From positions 1 through 64,000 of the forward strand of contig NZ_BOOC01000007.1 in assembly GCF_016863035.1 (NCBI RefSeq): a stretch of DNA of 64,000 nucleotides, given 5' to 3'. The stretch's first letter is position 1. Each line of letters opens with the position of its first letter. The notes under the pieces were generated by a model, which saw nothing but the letters and a program-made list of their open reading frames with translations, was not told the origin of the DNA and did not search any database. A program made the position numbers and the translations under genes. Shown one piece after another: positions 44,250-52,357 of this stretch. The stretch comes from Microbispora corallina. GTDB lineage: Bacteria > Actinomycetota > Actinomycetes > Streptosporangiales > Streptosporangiaceae.

Positions 44250-45377
44250 TCAGGGCCGGTGATTGGACAGGACGAGGGTGGCGGCCGAGGCGAACATCCC
44301 CCCGTTGCCGAGCACGACGCTCACCTCGGCGCCCGGCACCTGCGCCGCGGCCTCCCCGCGGAGCTGCCGCACCGACTCCTGAATGGCGAACATCCCGTAC
44401 ATCCCCGTGTGGGTGTAGGACAGCCCGCCGCCGTTGGTGTTCATGGGCAGGCGGCCGCCGGGGGACGTGTGCCCCTCGGCGACGAAGGGGCCGGCCTCGC
44501 CGCGCTTCACGAAGCCGAGGTCCTCCAGCCCGTAGAGCGGGACGTGGGCGAAGGCGTCGTAGATCATCAGGTGGTCGACGTCGTCGTGTGAGATCCCCGC
44601 CTCGGCGAAGGCCGCCTCTCCCGACACCCGGAAGGCCCGCGAGGTGGTGAAGTCGGCCATCTGGGAGATGATCGGCGACTCGGCCGACTCGCCGGACCCG
44701 AGCAGGTACACCGGCGACCGGCGGGCGCGCTCCTCGGAGGTGACGATCAGCGCCCCGCCCCCGTCGGTGACGAGGCAGCACTCCAGCAGGTGGAAGGGGT
44801 AGGCGACCATCCGGGAGTCGAGGACGTCCTCGACCGTGACGAGGTCCCGGTACATCGCCCGCGGGTTGCGGTGGGCCCAGCGCCGCTGGGCGACGGCGAC
44901 CTCGGCGAGCTGCTCGTGGGTGAGGCCGGTCTCCTTCATGTAGCGCAGCGCGGTCAGCGTGAACATCGTGGCCGGCCCCAGGACACCGTACGGCAGCTCG
45001 AACTGGCCGGCGAGGCTGTCGGGGCCGAGCGCGGGGCGGGCCGCGCCGACGCGGGACCGGCCCGACTCGCCGTGCGTGATCAGGACGGTGGTGCACAGCC
45101 CGGCGCGGACGGCCGCCGCGGCGTGCCGCACGTGGAAGAGGAACGACGAGCCGCCGACGCCGGTGCCGTCGAGCCACGACGGGGTGATGCCGAGGGCGTG
45201 GGCGATCTGGACGGGCCCGGGGACCCCCACGGTCGCGACGCCGTCGATGTCGTCCTTGGTCATCCCGGCGTCGGCGAGCGCGTTGCGGGCGGCCTCCAGG
45301 TGGAGCTGGGTCGTGGAGAGGTGGGGCAGTCTGCCGACCTCGTCCGTCTCGGCCGCTCCGGCGATCACGACGGTCAT
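44250..45377 (-). CDS. Thiolase-fold lipid-transfer protein (SCP-x/Ltp2-like)
   Basis: A 375-residue thiolase-superfamily protein. It starts MTVVIAGAAETDEVGRLPHL and shows VGGSSFLFHVRHAAAAV where true thiolases carry the nucleophilic Cys: there is no Cys there. LECCLVTDGGGALIVTS, YDAFAHVPLYGLEDLGFV and SYTHTGMYGMFAIQESVRQL are conserved blocks of the SCP-x/Ltp2 group. In steroid side-chain degradation Ltp2 works with a DUF35 protein as a retro-aldolase that releases a short acyl-CoA. The same pairing is present here: the DUF35 gene overlaps it by four bases (ATGA). A C-C cleavage role is therefore inferred in place of thiolysis. Confidence 0.85.
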   Translation of the reverse strand: MTVVIAGAAETDEVGRLPHLSTTQLHLEAARNALADAGMTKDDIDGVATVGVPGPVQIAHALGITPSWLDGTGVGGSSFLFHVRHAAAAVRAGLCTTVLITHGESGRSRVGAARPALGPDSLAGQFELPYGVLGPATMFTLTALRYMKETGLTHEQLAEVAVAQRRWAHRNPRAMYRDLVTVEDVLDSRMVAYPFHLLECCLVTDGGGALIVTSEERARRSPVYLLGSGESAESPIISQMADFTTSRAFRVSGEAAFAEAGISHDDVDHLMIYDAFAHVPLYGLEDLGFVKRGEAGPFVAEGHTSPGGRLPMNTNGGGLSYTHTGMYGMFAIQESVRQLRGEAAAQVPGAEVSVVLGNGGMFASAATLVLSNHRP

Positions 45378-45802
45378 CGGGCGGCCTCCTCGGGCTCCTC
45401 GGGCTGGAACAGCGGGACGTGCACGTCCCCGCGGCGTTCGAAGACCACCCGCAGGCCCATGTCGAGCGGCAGGTTCTCCGGCGTGATCTCGGTGCCGACG
45501 ATGTTGGTCATCATCCGCACGCCCTCCTCCAGCTCCACGACGGCGATGGCGTACGGCCCGTCGTCCTCGAACCCGGGCGCGGGACGGTGACTGATCACGT
45601 ATGAGTACAGCGTCGCCCGGCCGCTCGCCGTCACCCATTCGACGTCGCCCGACCCGCAGTGGGGGCACCCAGGCCGGGGATAGAAGTAGTGCCGCGAGCA
45701 CGCGCGGCAGCGCTGGACGCGGAGCTCGCCCGCGGCCGTGCCGTCCCAGAACGGCTGGGTGTCCGGGGTGGGTTTCGGTATGGGCTTCGACGGGGCGGCC
45801 AT
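45374..45802 (-). CDS. DUF35 OB-fold acyl-CoA-binding protein
   Basis: A 142-residue protein with an N-terminal rubredoxin-like zinc ribbon (RVQRCRACSRHYFYPRPGCP HCG split around residues 30-52) and a C-terminal OB fold (GRATLYSYVISHRPAPGFED, YAIAVVELEEGVRMMTNIVG). DUF35 proteins such as ChsH2 pair with hydratases or Ltp2-type aldolases. Its ATGA overlap with the thiolase-fold gene indicates a stable complex. It is the first gene after the operator at 45841-45857. Confidence 0.9.
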   Translation of the reverse strand: MAAPSKPIPKPTPDTQPFWDGTAAGELRVQRCRACSRHYFYPRPGCPHCGSGDVEWVTASGRATLYSYVISHRPAPGFEDDGPYAIAVVELEEGVRMMTNIVGTEITPENLPLDMGLRVVFERRGDVHVPLFQPEEPEEAAR

Positions 45803-45840
45803 GCGTTCTCCTCCGGCGCGGCAGCTTTTAGAGCTAGATT

Positions 45841-45857
45841 CTAGAACTCGAATCTAG
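45841..45857. promoter_or_regulatory. CTAGA-N7-TCTAG operator, site 5 (DUF35-thiolase)
   Basis: CTAGA ACTCGAA TCTAG: perfect arms, 39 bases upstream of the DUF35 start. A further overlapping CTAGA begins at 45834, so two dimers may bind. Confidence 0.65.
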
Positions 45858-45898
45858 AGTTTGGCGAGACGCGACCGCCCTCGAACGGTTGCCCGGGG

Positions 45899-46411
45899 TC
45901 AGGGGCTGGGGACGCCGGTGCCGCGCCGGCCGTGCCCGGCCAGCAGGTCCGCCAGCGACGGCAGCGGCTCGGGGTTGCGCGGGCCCGGCTGGGCCAGCTG
46001 GATCAGCACGCCGTGCGCCTCCTTCGGGTGGAGGAACACCTCGCGCCACCGCGGCTCGGCCAGGTTGAGGCCGAACAGCCGGTAGCCCCGTTCGCGCAGC
46101 AGGTCCACGGCCGCGTGGATGTCGGACACGTGGAAGTTGAGGTGGTGGACGCCGCCCCTGCCCCTGGTGAGCTCGAAGAAGCTGTCGAAGAAGGACGACC
46201 CCGCGAGCGGCTCCATCAGCTCGATCTTGCTTCCGTTCGCGTACCGGAGCTGCAGCGTGCGGTAGCCGTTGGCCGTGTTGTCGCCCCCGCTCACGTACAC
46301 CCCTCCCAGCAGGTCCAGGTAGATGGGCAGCAGGTCCCTGATGCGGGGCGCGGCGACGGCCGTGTGGTCGAAGGCGGCGTCCAGTCCGGCGAGCTCCTGG
46401 GTGATGTCCAC
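45899..46411 (-). CDS. VOC protein (methylmalonyl-CoA epimerase-like)
   Basis: A 170-residue vicinal-oxygen-chelate protein with two betaalphabetabetabeta modules. LDAAFDHTAVAAPRIRDLLP, SKIELMEPLAGSSFFDSFFE, GGVHHLNFHVSDIHAAVDLL and EVFLHPKEAHGVLIQLAQP provide the metal His/Glu positions typical of methylmalonyl-CoA epimerases. It may epimerise an acyl-CoA or process the propionyl-derived product of the pathway. It has its own operator at 46431-46447. Confidence 0.85.
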   Translation of the reverse strand: MDITQELAGLDAAFDHTAVAAPRIRDLLPIYLDLLGGVYVSGGDNTANGYRTLQLRYANGSKIELMEPLAGSSFFDSFFELTRGRGGVHHLNFHVSDIHAAVDLLRERGYRLFGLNLAEPRWREVFLHPKEAHGVLIQLAQPGPRNPEPLPSLADLLAGHGRRGTGVPSP

Positions 46412-46430
46412 GGCACTCCTCGTCGTAATC

Positions 46431-46447
46431 CTAGAACGTCATTCTAA
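46431..46447. promoter_or_regulatory. CTAGA-N7-TCTAG operator, site 3 (VOC protein)
   Basis: CTAGA ACGTCAT TCTAA: 9 of 10 positions, 20 bases upstream of the VOC start codon. Confidence 0.6.
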
Positions 46448-46527
46448 CGACCGGCCGGGCCGTGGGACCTGCTCACGACCTCTTGACGTGGACGGTGAGA
46501 GAGCGGAGCATTCGTGGAAATGAATTC

Positions 46528-46544
46528 TAGAGCTAACTTCTAGA
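46528..46544. promoter_or_regulatory. CTAGA-N7-TCTAG operator, site 4 (MFS transporter)
   Basis: CTAGA GCTAACT TCTAG: perfect arms, 42 bases upstream of the MFS start at 46586. Confidence 0.65.
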
Positions 46545-46585
46545 ACTCGACTGCCCGGCGGGGGGACTGAGGAGAAAGGCGTTCG

Positions 46586-47911
46586 ATGAGCCTGTCCTAC
46601 GTACGCGAACTGGACGAGTACCCGACCGGTGCCCGCCGCATGAAGATCCTCACGATGGCCGTGCTGGCCATCCTCATCGGCTCCTACGAGGCGCAGATCG
46701 CCCCTGTGGTCCCCCTGCTCCTGAAGGACCTCCACATGTCCCTGGCGACGTACGGCGCGGTCTCCGGGGTGGCCGCCGTCTCGGGCGCCCTCGCCTCGGC
46801 CGTCGGGGGCAGGCTCACCGACCAGGTGGGCAGGGTCCGCCTGCTGGTCCCGCTGATGATGCTCACGGCCGTCTGCTGCTTCGTCATGACGCTCGTGCAC
46901 AGCCCGCGCGACCTGCTGATCGCCCGGATCCTGCTGGCGTTCGTCGACGGCGTGGCGATGGCGAGCACCGCGCCCCTCGTGCGCGACTTCTCGCCCCGGG
47001 TGGGCCGCGCGCAGGCCTTCGGCTTCTGGACGTGGGGTCCCGTGGGGGCGAACTTCCTCGCCGCGGCCGTCGCCGGCTGGACGCTGCCGATCTTCCACGA
47101 GTCGTGGCGGTCGCAGTTCGTCATCATGGGCTGCTTCTCGCTGGTCATCTCGATCGTCATCGCCCTCAACATCGCCGACCTGTCGCCGGAGCTGCGAGCC
47201 CGGATCCAGCTCACCGAGCGCCGGGCGGCCCGCGTCGTCGACCTGACCCGGCCCGCCCGGGTCTCCGCGCTGTTCGCCCGCCGCACGATCTGGGCCCACG
47301 TGGTCGGCATCTCGCTGTGGCTCGTGCTCTACATCACGCTCTCCCTGTTCGGCCAGACGATGCTCGTGGGCGCCCTCGGGATCTCCACCGCCGAGGCGTC
47401 GACGATCATGGCGGTCTTCTGGAGCCTGAACCTGATCACCGTGATCGCCGCCGGGCGCGTCTCGGACCGCACCGGCCTGCGCAAGCCGTTCGCGCTCGGC
47501 GGGACGGTCGCCGCCGTGGTCATCACCGCCTACCTCGCGTACTGCCTCGGCCAGGAGAGCGTCTCCACGGGCACGCTCATGATCACCGGCGCCCTGCTCG
47601 GCGGCTCGCTCGGCGTGGCGTACGCGCCCTGGATGGCCAACTACTCCGAGGACGCCGAGGACGTGGACCCGCGCCTGCAGGGCACGGCGTGGGGGCTGTT
47701 CGGGTTTCTCACCAAGGCCATCGCCGTGATCGGGCTGCTGGTCATCCCGCAGGTGGTCGAGGCCACGAGCTGGCAGGTGTGGCTGATCGTCAGCCTCGTC
47801 TGCCTCGTCCTGTTCGCCCCCGCCGTCTTCCTCTTCCAGGGGCCCTGGCGGCGCGAGCGGACCGGCTCGGTGGGCCGGGCCGCCCCCGTCGCCATGGCCG
47901 AGGCCGAATGA
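46586..47911 (+). CDS. MFS transporter of the acyl-CoA cluster
   Basis: A 441-residue 12-helix transporter. GGRLTDQVGRVRLLVPLMML is motif A; VSDRTGLRKPFALGG is its repeat in the second half; FWTWGPVGANFLAAAVAGWT and WLVLYITLSLFGQTMLVGAL are typical helices. It likely imports the acid degraded by this locus, as suggested by its operator at 46528 and by the absence of any other importer in the cluster. The direction of transport is inferred from context only. Confidence 0.85.
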   Translation: MSLSYVRELDEYPTGARRMKILTMAVLAILIGSYEAQIAPVVPLLLKDLHMSLATYGAVSGVAAVSGALASAVGGRLTDQVGRVRLLVPLMMLTAVCCFVMTLVHSPRDLLIARILLAFVDGVAMASTAPLVRDFSPRVGRAQAFGFWTWGPVGANFLAAAVAGWTLPIFHESWRSQFVIMGCFSLVISIVIALNIADLSPELRARIQLTERRAARVVDLTRPARVSALFARRTIWAHVVGISLWLVLYITLSLFGQTMLVGALGISTAEASTIMAVFWSLNLITVIAAGRVSDRTGLRKPFALGGTVAAVVITAYLAYCLGQESVSTGTLMITGALLGGSLGVAYAPWMANYSEDAEDVDPRLQGTAWGLFGFLTKAIAVIGLLVIPQVVEATSWQVWLIVSLVCLVLFAPAVFLFQGPWRRERTGSVGRAAPVAMAEAE

Positions 47912-47933
47912 CGGGTGCCGTTCCGGGCGGCCG

Positions 47934-48449
47934 TCAGCCGTCCCGCCCGTGGTCGCGGGACTCCCGGCCGGCCGCCGGGGGATCCGGGGTGCCGGTTGTC
48001 TCGATCCGGTCGAGCACCCGCGACGACAGCCGTTCGAGCGCCGTGACCTCCTCCTCGGAGAGGCCGTCGAAGACCACCCGCCGTACCGTCTCCACATGAC
48101 CGGGAGCCGCCGCGCCGATCGCGCGGCGGCCCTCGTCGGTCAGCACGACCAGCGCGCCCCGGCCGTCCTCGGCGCACTCCTCCCGGGCGATCAGGCCCCG
48201 GCGCTGCATCCGGCTCAGGTGGTGGGACAGGCGGCTCTGCTCCCAGTCGAGGCCGCGCTGGATCTCGAACGGCCGCAGCCGCCCGTCCGGCACGTCGGTC
48301 AGCAGCACGAGCACCTCGTAGTCGGCGAGGGACAGGCCGGAGTCGGCCTGCAGCCGGCGGTTGAGGTGGGCCGTCAGCCGGCCCTGCATCCGCATGTAGG
48401 CCCGCCAGGCTCGCTGCTCGTCCTCGTCGAGCCACCGGGGAGTGCTCAT
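47934..48449 (-). CDS. MarR-family regulator
   Basis: A 171-residue winged-helix regulator: LSLADYEVLVLLTDVPDGRL, the recognition region IQRGLDWEQSRLSHHLSRMQ, and the wing EECAEDGRGALVVLTDEGRR. It is divergent from a pirin gene, and three ATGA-N4-TCAT boxes lie in the shared promoter region. MarR proteins usually release DNA on binding phenolic ligands or on oxidation; no Cys at the usual OhrR position is evident near the N-terminus. It most likely represses itself and the pirin gene. Confidence 0.88.
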   Translation of the reverse strand: MSTPRWLDEDEQRAWRAYMRMQGRLTAHLNRRLQADSGLSLADYEVLVLLTDVPDGRLRPFEIQRGLDWEQSRLSHHLSRMQRRGLIAREECAEDGRGALVVLTDEGRRAIGAAAPGHVETVRRVVFDGLSEEEVTALERLSSRVLDRIETTGTPDPPAAGRESRDHGRDG

Positions 48450-48470
48450 GTCCCGAGCCTACGTCCTTCG

Positions 48471-48547
48471 ATGACACATCATGGATATGGCGGAATGCAT
48501 GACGCATCATCTATGTTGTGGAGGCGCGTAGATGATGGGTCATCTAC
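48471..48547. promoter_or_regulatory. Three MarR-type boxes ATGA-N4-TCAT
   Basis: ATGACACATCAT (48471-48482), ATGACGCATCAT (48499-48510) and ATGATGGGTCAT (48532-48543) share one 12-base inverted-repeat pattern. The third extends to GTAGATGA-N4-TCATCTAC (48528-48547). They fill the MarR-pirin divergent promoter. Confidence 0.7.
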
Positions 48548-48603
48548 CAGAGGCGCCGCCGGGTCCGTCCCGGAGGCGACCGATCTCGACGAAGGGGAGT
48601 GCC

Positions 48604-49374
48604 ATGACCGCCACGATGCCGGCCCCGAAGGTGGACGTCCGCCGTGCCGAGGACCGCTTCACCACCAGGATCGCCTGGCTGGACTCCAAGCACTCGTTCT
48701 CCTTCGGCGGGCACCACGACCCGCGCAACACCCACCACGGCGTCCTGCTCGTCAACAACGACGACATCGTCCGGCCCGGCACCGGGTTCGACACCCACCC
48801 CCACCGGGACATGGAGATCGTGACCTGGGTCATGCGGGGATCTCTGGTGCACCAGGACTCGACCGGCCACTCCGGCGTCATCTACCCGGGCCTCGCCCAG
48901 CGGATGAGCGCGGGCACCGGCATCCTGCACTCCGAGAAGAACGACTCCTGGCGGCTGCAGGGGGGCGGGGAGCACGACGAGCCCGTTCACTTCGTGCAGA
49001 TGTGGGTCGTCCCGGACGAGGCCGGGATCACACCGGGCTACGAGCAGCTCGAGATCGAGGGCGACCTCCTGGCCGGCGGCCTGGTGCCCGTGGCGAGCGG
49101 CATGGCCAAGCACGACGGCGTCTCGGCCGTCCGGATCAAGAACAGGTACGCCGCGCTCCACGCCGCCCGCCTGCAGGCCGGTGAGAGCGTCGAACTGCCG
49201 GAGGCGCCGTTCCTCCACCTGTTCGTGCCGCGCGGCGCGGTGACCCTCGAAGGAGCCGGCCCGCTGAACACCGGCGACGCCGTCCGCTTCACCGCCACCG
49301 GCGGGCAGCGGGTCACCGCCACCGAGCCCGCCGAGATCCTCGTCTGGGAGATGCACGCCACCATCGCCGCCTGA
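48604..49374 (+). CDS. Pirin family protein
   Basis: A 256-residue bicupin protein. The N-cupin metal motif is FDTHPHRDMEIVTWVMRGSL with LGTGILHSEKN-like GTGILHSEKND; HSFSFGGHHDPRNTHHG opens the domain. The C-cupin is less conserved. Pirins may act as quercetin dioxygenases or redox-sensitive cofactors. ATG 48604 has AAGGGGAG upstream. It is divergent from, and probably controlled by, the MarR gene. Confidence 0.9.
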   Translation: MTATMPAPKVDVRRAEDRFTTRIAWLDSKHSFSFGGHHDPRNTHHGVLLVNNDDIVRPGTGFDTHPHRDMEIVTWVMRGSLVHQDSTGHSGVIYPGLAQRMSAGTGILHSEKNDSWRLQGGGEHDEPVHFVQMWVVPDEAGITPGYEQLEIEGDLLAGGLVPVASGMAKHDGVSAVRIKNRYAALHAARLQAGESVELPEAPFLHLFVPRGAVTLEGAGPLNTGDAVRFTATGGQRVTATEPAEILVWEMHATIAA

Positions 49375-49443
49375 GCACACTTCCCGCGGCAGCCTTTCAC
49401 GGCCCGATCCGGCTTTGGGTCCTCGACCAATAGCCTCGCCTGC

Positions 49444-49779
49444 ATGACCGTCGTGCGTTCCGTCGTGTTGTTCGTCCTGGCCGCCGTACTCGAGATCGGG
49501 GGCGCGTGGCTTGTGTGGCAGGGTGTGCGCGAGCACCGCGGCTGGGCGTGGATCGGGTTTGGCGTGCTCACCCTCGGCGCGTACGGGTTCGTCGCGACCC
49601 TGCAGCAGGACCCGCACTTCGGGCGCATCCTCGCGGCGTACGGCGGGGTGTTCGTCGCCGGCTCGCTGGCCTGGGGGATGGTGATGGACGGTTACCGCCC
49701 CGACCGGTACGACGTGCTCGGGGCCCTCGTGTGCCTCGCCGGGGTCGCGGTCATCATGTACGCGCCCCGCGGACACTGA
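49444..49779 (+). CDS. YnfA family small membrane protein
   Basis: A 111-residue protein with four hydrophobic segments ([68 protein letters not shown]). The [10 protein letters not shown] and [14 protein letters not shown] motifs are typical of YnfA, an SMR-like protein of the inner membrane reported to export toxic compounds in some bacteria. It is convergent with the LysR gene. Confidence 0.88.
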   Translation: MTVVRSVVLFVLAAVLEIGGAWLVWQGVREHRGWAWIGFGVLTLGAYGFVATLQQDPHFGRILAAYGGVFVAGSLAWGMVMDGYRPDRYDVLGALVCLAGVAVIMYAPRGH

Positions 49780-49809
49780 CAGACCCCCGGTTCTGGGCCG
49801 ACGCCGGCG

Positions 49810-50760
49810 TCAGGCGGATGGGCCGTTCCTCGGCTCGTCGTGGCCCGGCGCTCGTCGGTGTGGCGGGGCGGCGCCTCCGAGGTGGGTTCCGGCGAGTCTC
49901 CGGAAGGCCGCCACGAGGCGGTTGCGGTCGCCGGCTCGGGTGGCCAGGACGACCTGGCTCGGCTCGACGCCCTCCAGGGGGATGGTGGTGAGGTCCGGGC
50001 GCAGCCGGCCGGCGTGCTCGCCGGCCGGGATGATCCCGACGGCCTGGCCGCCGGCGATGAGCTCGGCCTTGTCCTCGACGGACTCGACGAGAGGGCCGTC
50101 GGGTGCGGGGCTTCCGTCGGGACGGGGGTCGATGCGCCAGAAGGCGTTCCACTCCGGGTCGGGCACCCGTGGCAGGGGTTCGCCGGCGATGTCGTCGACG
50201 GTGACGGAGTCCTTGCCGGCGAGGCGGTGGCCGAGGGGCACCACGAGCACCCGGGGTTCGTCGTAGAGGACCGTTACGTGCAGGCCGCCGGTCGGGAACG
50301 GGAGCCGGGCCACCACCGCGTCCACGCGGTGATCGAGCAGCGCTTCGCGCGCTTCGTTCCACGCGAGATGCAGGGCGCGCACCTCGGCGTCGGGGTGCCG
50401 GTGGCGCAGCTCCCGCACGGCCGGGGTGACGATGAGGTTCGTGGTGTACCCGACGGTGATCCGGGTCGGCTGGGCGGCCGCCCGGGTGCGCGCCACGGCC
50501 TGGGCGGCGGAGCGCAGCAGCGTCCTGGCGAGCGGAAGGAAGACCTCACCGGCCTCGGTGAGGCCGGTGCCTCGCGTGGTGCGGTCGAGCAGGCGGGCGC
50601 CCACCTGCTGTTCGAGGCGGCGGATCTGGCGGCTCAGGGACGGCTGGGTGACGTGGAGGGCCTCGGCGGCCCGGCCGAAGTGCCGGTGCTCGGCAAGGAC
50701 AGTGAAGCACTGCACCAGCCGCAGGTCGAGGTCCACCGGAGGCGGTCGCGAGTCGGGCAT
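49810..50760 (-). CDS. LysR-family transcriptional regulator
   Basis: A 316-residue LysR regulator. N-terminal winged helix: RLVQCFTVLAEHRHFGRAAE, LHVTQPSLSRQIRRLEQQVG. The effector domain (about 90-300) is the periplasmic-binding-protein-like fold (RITVGYTTNLIVTPAVRELR, DAVVARLPFPTGGLHV). ATG 50760 is the usual start for the MDLRLVQCF type. It is divergent from an unusual SDR gene, which is the likely target. Confidence 0.9.
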   Translation of the reverse strand: MPDSRPPPVDLDLRLVQCFTVLAEHRHFGRAAEALHVTQPSLSRQIRRLEQQVGARLLDRTTRGTGLTEAGEVFLPLARTLLRSAAQAVARTRAAAQPTRITVGYTTNLIVTPAVRELRHRHPDAEVRALHLAWNEAREALLDHRVDAVVARLPFPTGGLHVTVLYDEPRVLVVPLGHRLAGKDSVTVDDIAGEPLPRVPDPEWNAFWRIDPRPDGSPAPDGPLVESVEDKAELIAGGQAVGIIPAGEHAGRLRPDLTTIPLEGVEPSQVVLATRAGDRNRLVAAFRRLAGTHLGGAAPPHRRAPGHDEPRNGPSA

Positions 50761-50823
50761 GGCCGAAGCGTAGTACCTGCCTGCATACCCGAGCGACTGC
50801 TGTGAAGTGCGGTGATGCGCGTC

Positions 50824-50841
50824 TCGTATTACTCGGTACGA
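50824..50841. promoter_or_regulatory. Candidate LysR operator
   Basis: TCGTA (50824-50828) and TACGA (50837-50841) flank 8 bases in the LysR-SDR intergenic region, with an A/T-rich flank. The arrangement resembles a T-N11-A LysR box. Confidence 0.4.
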
Positions 50842-50941
50842 AACATTCATTGGACCCGGAGCGCTCCGCGGCCGGAGGGTGGGATCAGCGGCCCGGCATC
50901 CGGGCCGGTCCTCACATCGATGTACCGAACGGGAGTGCACC

Positions 50942-51685
50942 ATGCCCGCACCTGCGGCCCTGATCACCGGCGGAACCAGCGGAATCGGCAAGGCCACCGC
51001 CGAACTGCTTCATCGGCGCGGATACCGGGTGATGGTGACCGGGCAGAACCCCGAGACCATCGCCGCGGCCGAGAAGTCACTTCCGGACCAGATTGCCGTG
51101 GTGCGGGCGGACGCCCGGTCACTGGCCGACACCGATCGCGTCGCCGAGAAAATCCGGGAGCGCTTCGGCGCTTTGGACGTCCTTTTTCTCAACGCCGGGA
51201 TCATCCGGTCGCTACCGGTAGGGGCTTTCGACGAAGCCGCCTTCGACGACCTGGTCGAGGTCAATTTCAAGGGCCAGTTCTTCACCCTCCAGAAGACCCT
51301 CCCCCTGCTCAGGGACGGAGGTTCGGTCATCTTCACCGTCGGGATCGGCGCGACCAGGGGAATGGCCGGCGGGTCGGTCACCGCCGCCACCAGGGGCGCT
51401 CTCCTGTCCCTTGTACCGTCCCTCGCCCTCGAACTGGCGCCCCGGCGCATCCGGGTCAACGCCGTCAGCCCCGGCGCCGTCGACACAGGAATCTGGGCCA
51501 AAGCCGGACTCCCGCCCGAAGCGCATGAAAAGGCGGTCAACGTCATCGTCTCCCGGGTCCCCCTGGGAAGGTTCGGAACCAGCGAAGAGATCGCCGAAGT
51601 CGTGGCGTTCCTCGCCTCGGACGCCGCCGGCTACGTAACCGGACAGAACATCGTCATCAGCGGAGGAGCCGGGATCGGCGCGTAG
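50942..51685 (+). CDS. SDR-family protein lacking the Ser-Tyr-Lys catalytic residues
   Basis: A 247-residue short-chain dehydrogenase fold. The cofactor motif ITGGTSGIGKATA and FLNAGIIRS are intact, and IRVNAVSPGAVDTGI and YVTGQNIVISGGAGIGA end it as usual. The active site is changed: related SDRs read TSxx...SVYSATKAAL, while here it is TVGIGATRGMAGGSVTAATR, giving Gly134, Thr147 and Arg151 at the Ser, Tyr and Lys positions. It cannot use the standard mechanism. It may be a binding or regulatory protein, or use another base. It is divergent from the LysR gene. Confidence 0.87.
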   Translation: MPAPAALITGGTSGIGKATAELLHRRGYRVMVTGQNPETIAAAEKSLPDQIAVVRADARSLADTDRVAEKIRERFGALDVLFLNAGIIRSLPVGAFDEAAFDDLVEVNFKGQFFTLQKTLPLLRDGGSVIFTVGIGATRGMAGGSVTAATRGALLSLVPSLALELAPRRIRVNAVSPGAVDTGIWAKAGLPPEAHEKAVNVIVSRVPLGRFGTSEEIAEVVAFLASDAAGYVTGQNIVISGGAGIGA

Positions 51686-51935
51686 GTATGCCGCCACGAC
51701 ACCGGCCCGCCGCGGGCTGCGCGCGCCCGGCGATCAGATCGCGATCCCGGACCGCCGTCCTGGGCCGATCCCGTGTCCCGGCCCGGCGACTGCCGGGAGA
51801 ACCCCGCTCAGCCGGGATCTTGTGGGGCAGAGCCGGAAGAGTTCACCGTACCTTTGGCGATCTATGGCTTTATTTGACCCGTTCTGACGGTGATCCTTAC
51901 TGGTGTCCGCCTGGCATCCCCCGCAAGGAGGCTTC

Positions 51936-52349
51936 GTGCACACTCCGCCCCGCCGTCGTCCTTCCTGGCCGGCCCGACTGGCCGTCCTGATCGCCGCCAT
52001 CACGTCCATGACCGTCCTGGTCGGCGTCGCTCCCGCCGGCGCCTCGGTCTACAGCTCCTGCACCATCTCCCGGTGCTCCGACGCCCGCTACGCGAGCTCG
52101 GTGTGGGCCTCCAAGGGCTACCCCACCAGCAGCGGCTGGTACTCCTGGCCCGACGGCAGGTACAACTACACGGGCGGGCGCTTCTACAACCGCGAGGGCG
52201 AGCTTCCGAGCGGCGCCACCTACTACGAGTACGACGTGTACTCCCGGGCGAAGGGCGCCGCCCGCGACGCCTACCGGATCGTCGTGAACCGCGGCACCGG
52301 CGCCGTCTGGTTCTCGCCGAACCACTACACCGACTTCTACAGGCTCTGA
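51936..52349 (+). CDS. Secreted guanyl-specific ribonuclease (N1/T1 family, RNase Sa-like)
   Basis: A 137-residue exported protein. GTG 51936 has AAGGAGG (51925-51931) four bases upstream. The signal peptide (WPARLAVLIAAITSMTVLVG) ends near APAGASV. The mature enzyme shows the family signature: GGRFYNREGELPSGATYYEY (catalytic Glu in the YYEYDVY strand), AYRIVVNRGTG (Arg) and SPNHYTDFYRL (His). It cleaves RNA after guanine. The barstar gene follows by 8 bases and would protect the producer's cytoplasm. Confidence 0.85.
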   Translation: MHTPPRRRPSWPARLAVLIAAITSMTVLVGVAPAGASVYSSCTISRCSDARYASSVWASKGYPTSSGWYSWPDGRYNYTGGRFYNREGELPSGATYYEYDVYSRAKGAARDAYRIVVNRGTGAVWFSPNHYTDFYRL

Positions 52350-52357
52350 GGACTCCC

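Noticed and set aside
33940-46544. Reading the CTAGA sites as KstR or KstR2 boxes
   Set aside because: KstR boxes have an even 14-base symmetry (AAC-NN-GTT); these have odd 17-base symmetry with N7, and no KstR-regulated ring genes are nearby.
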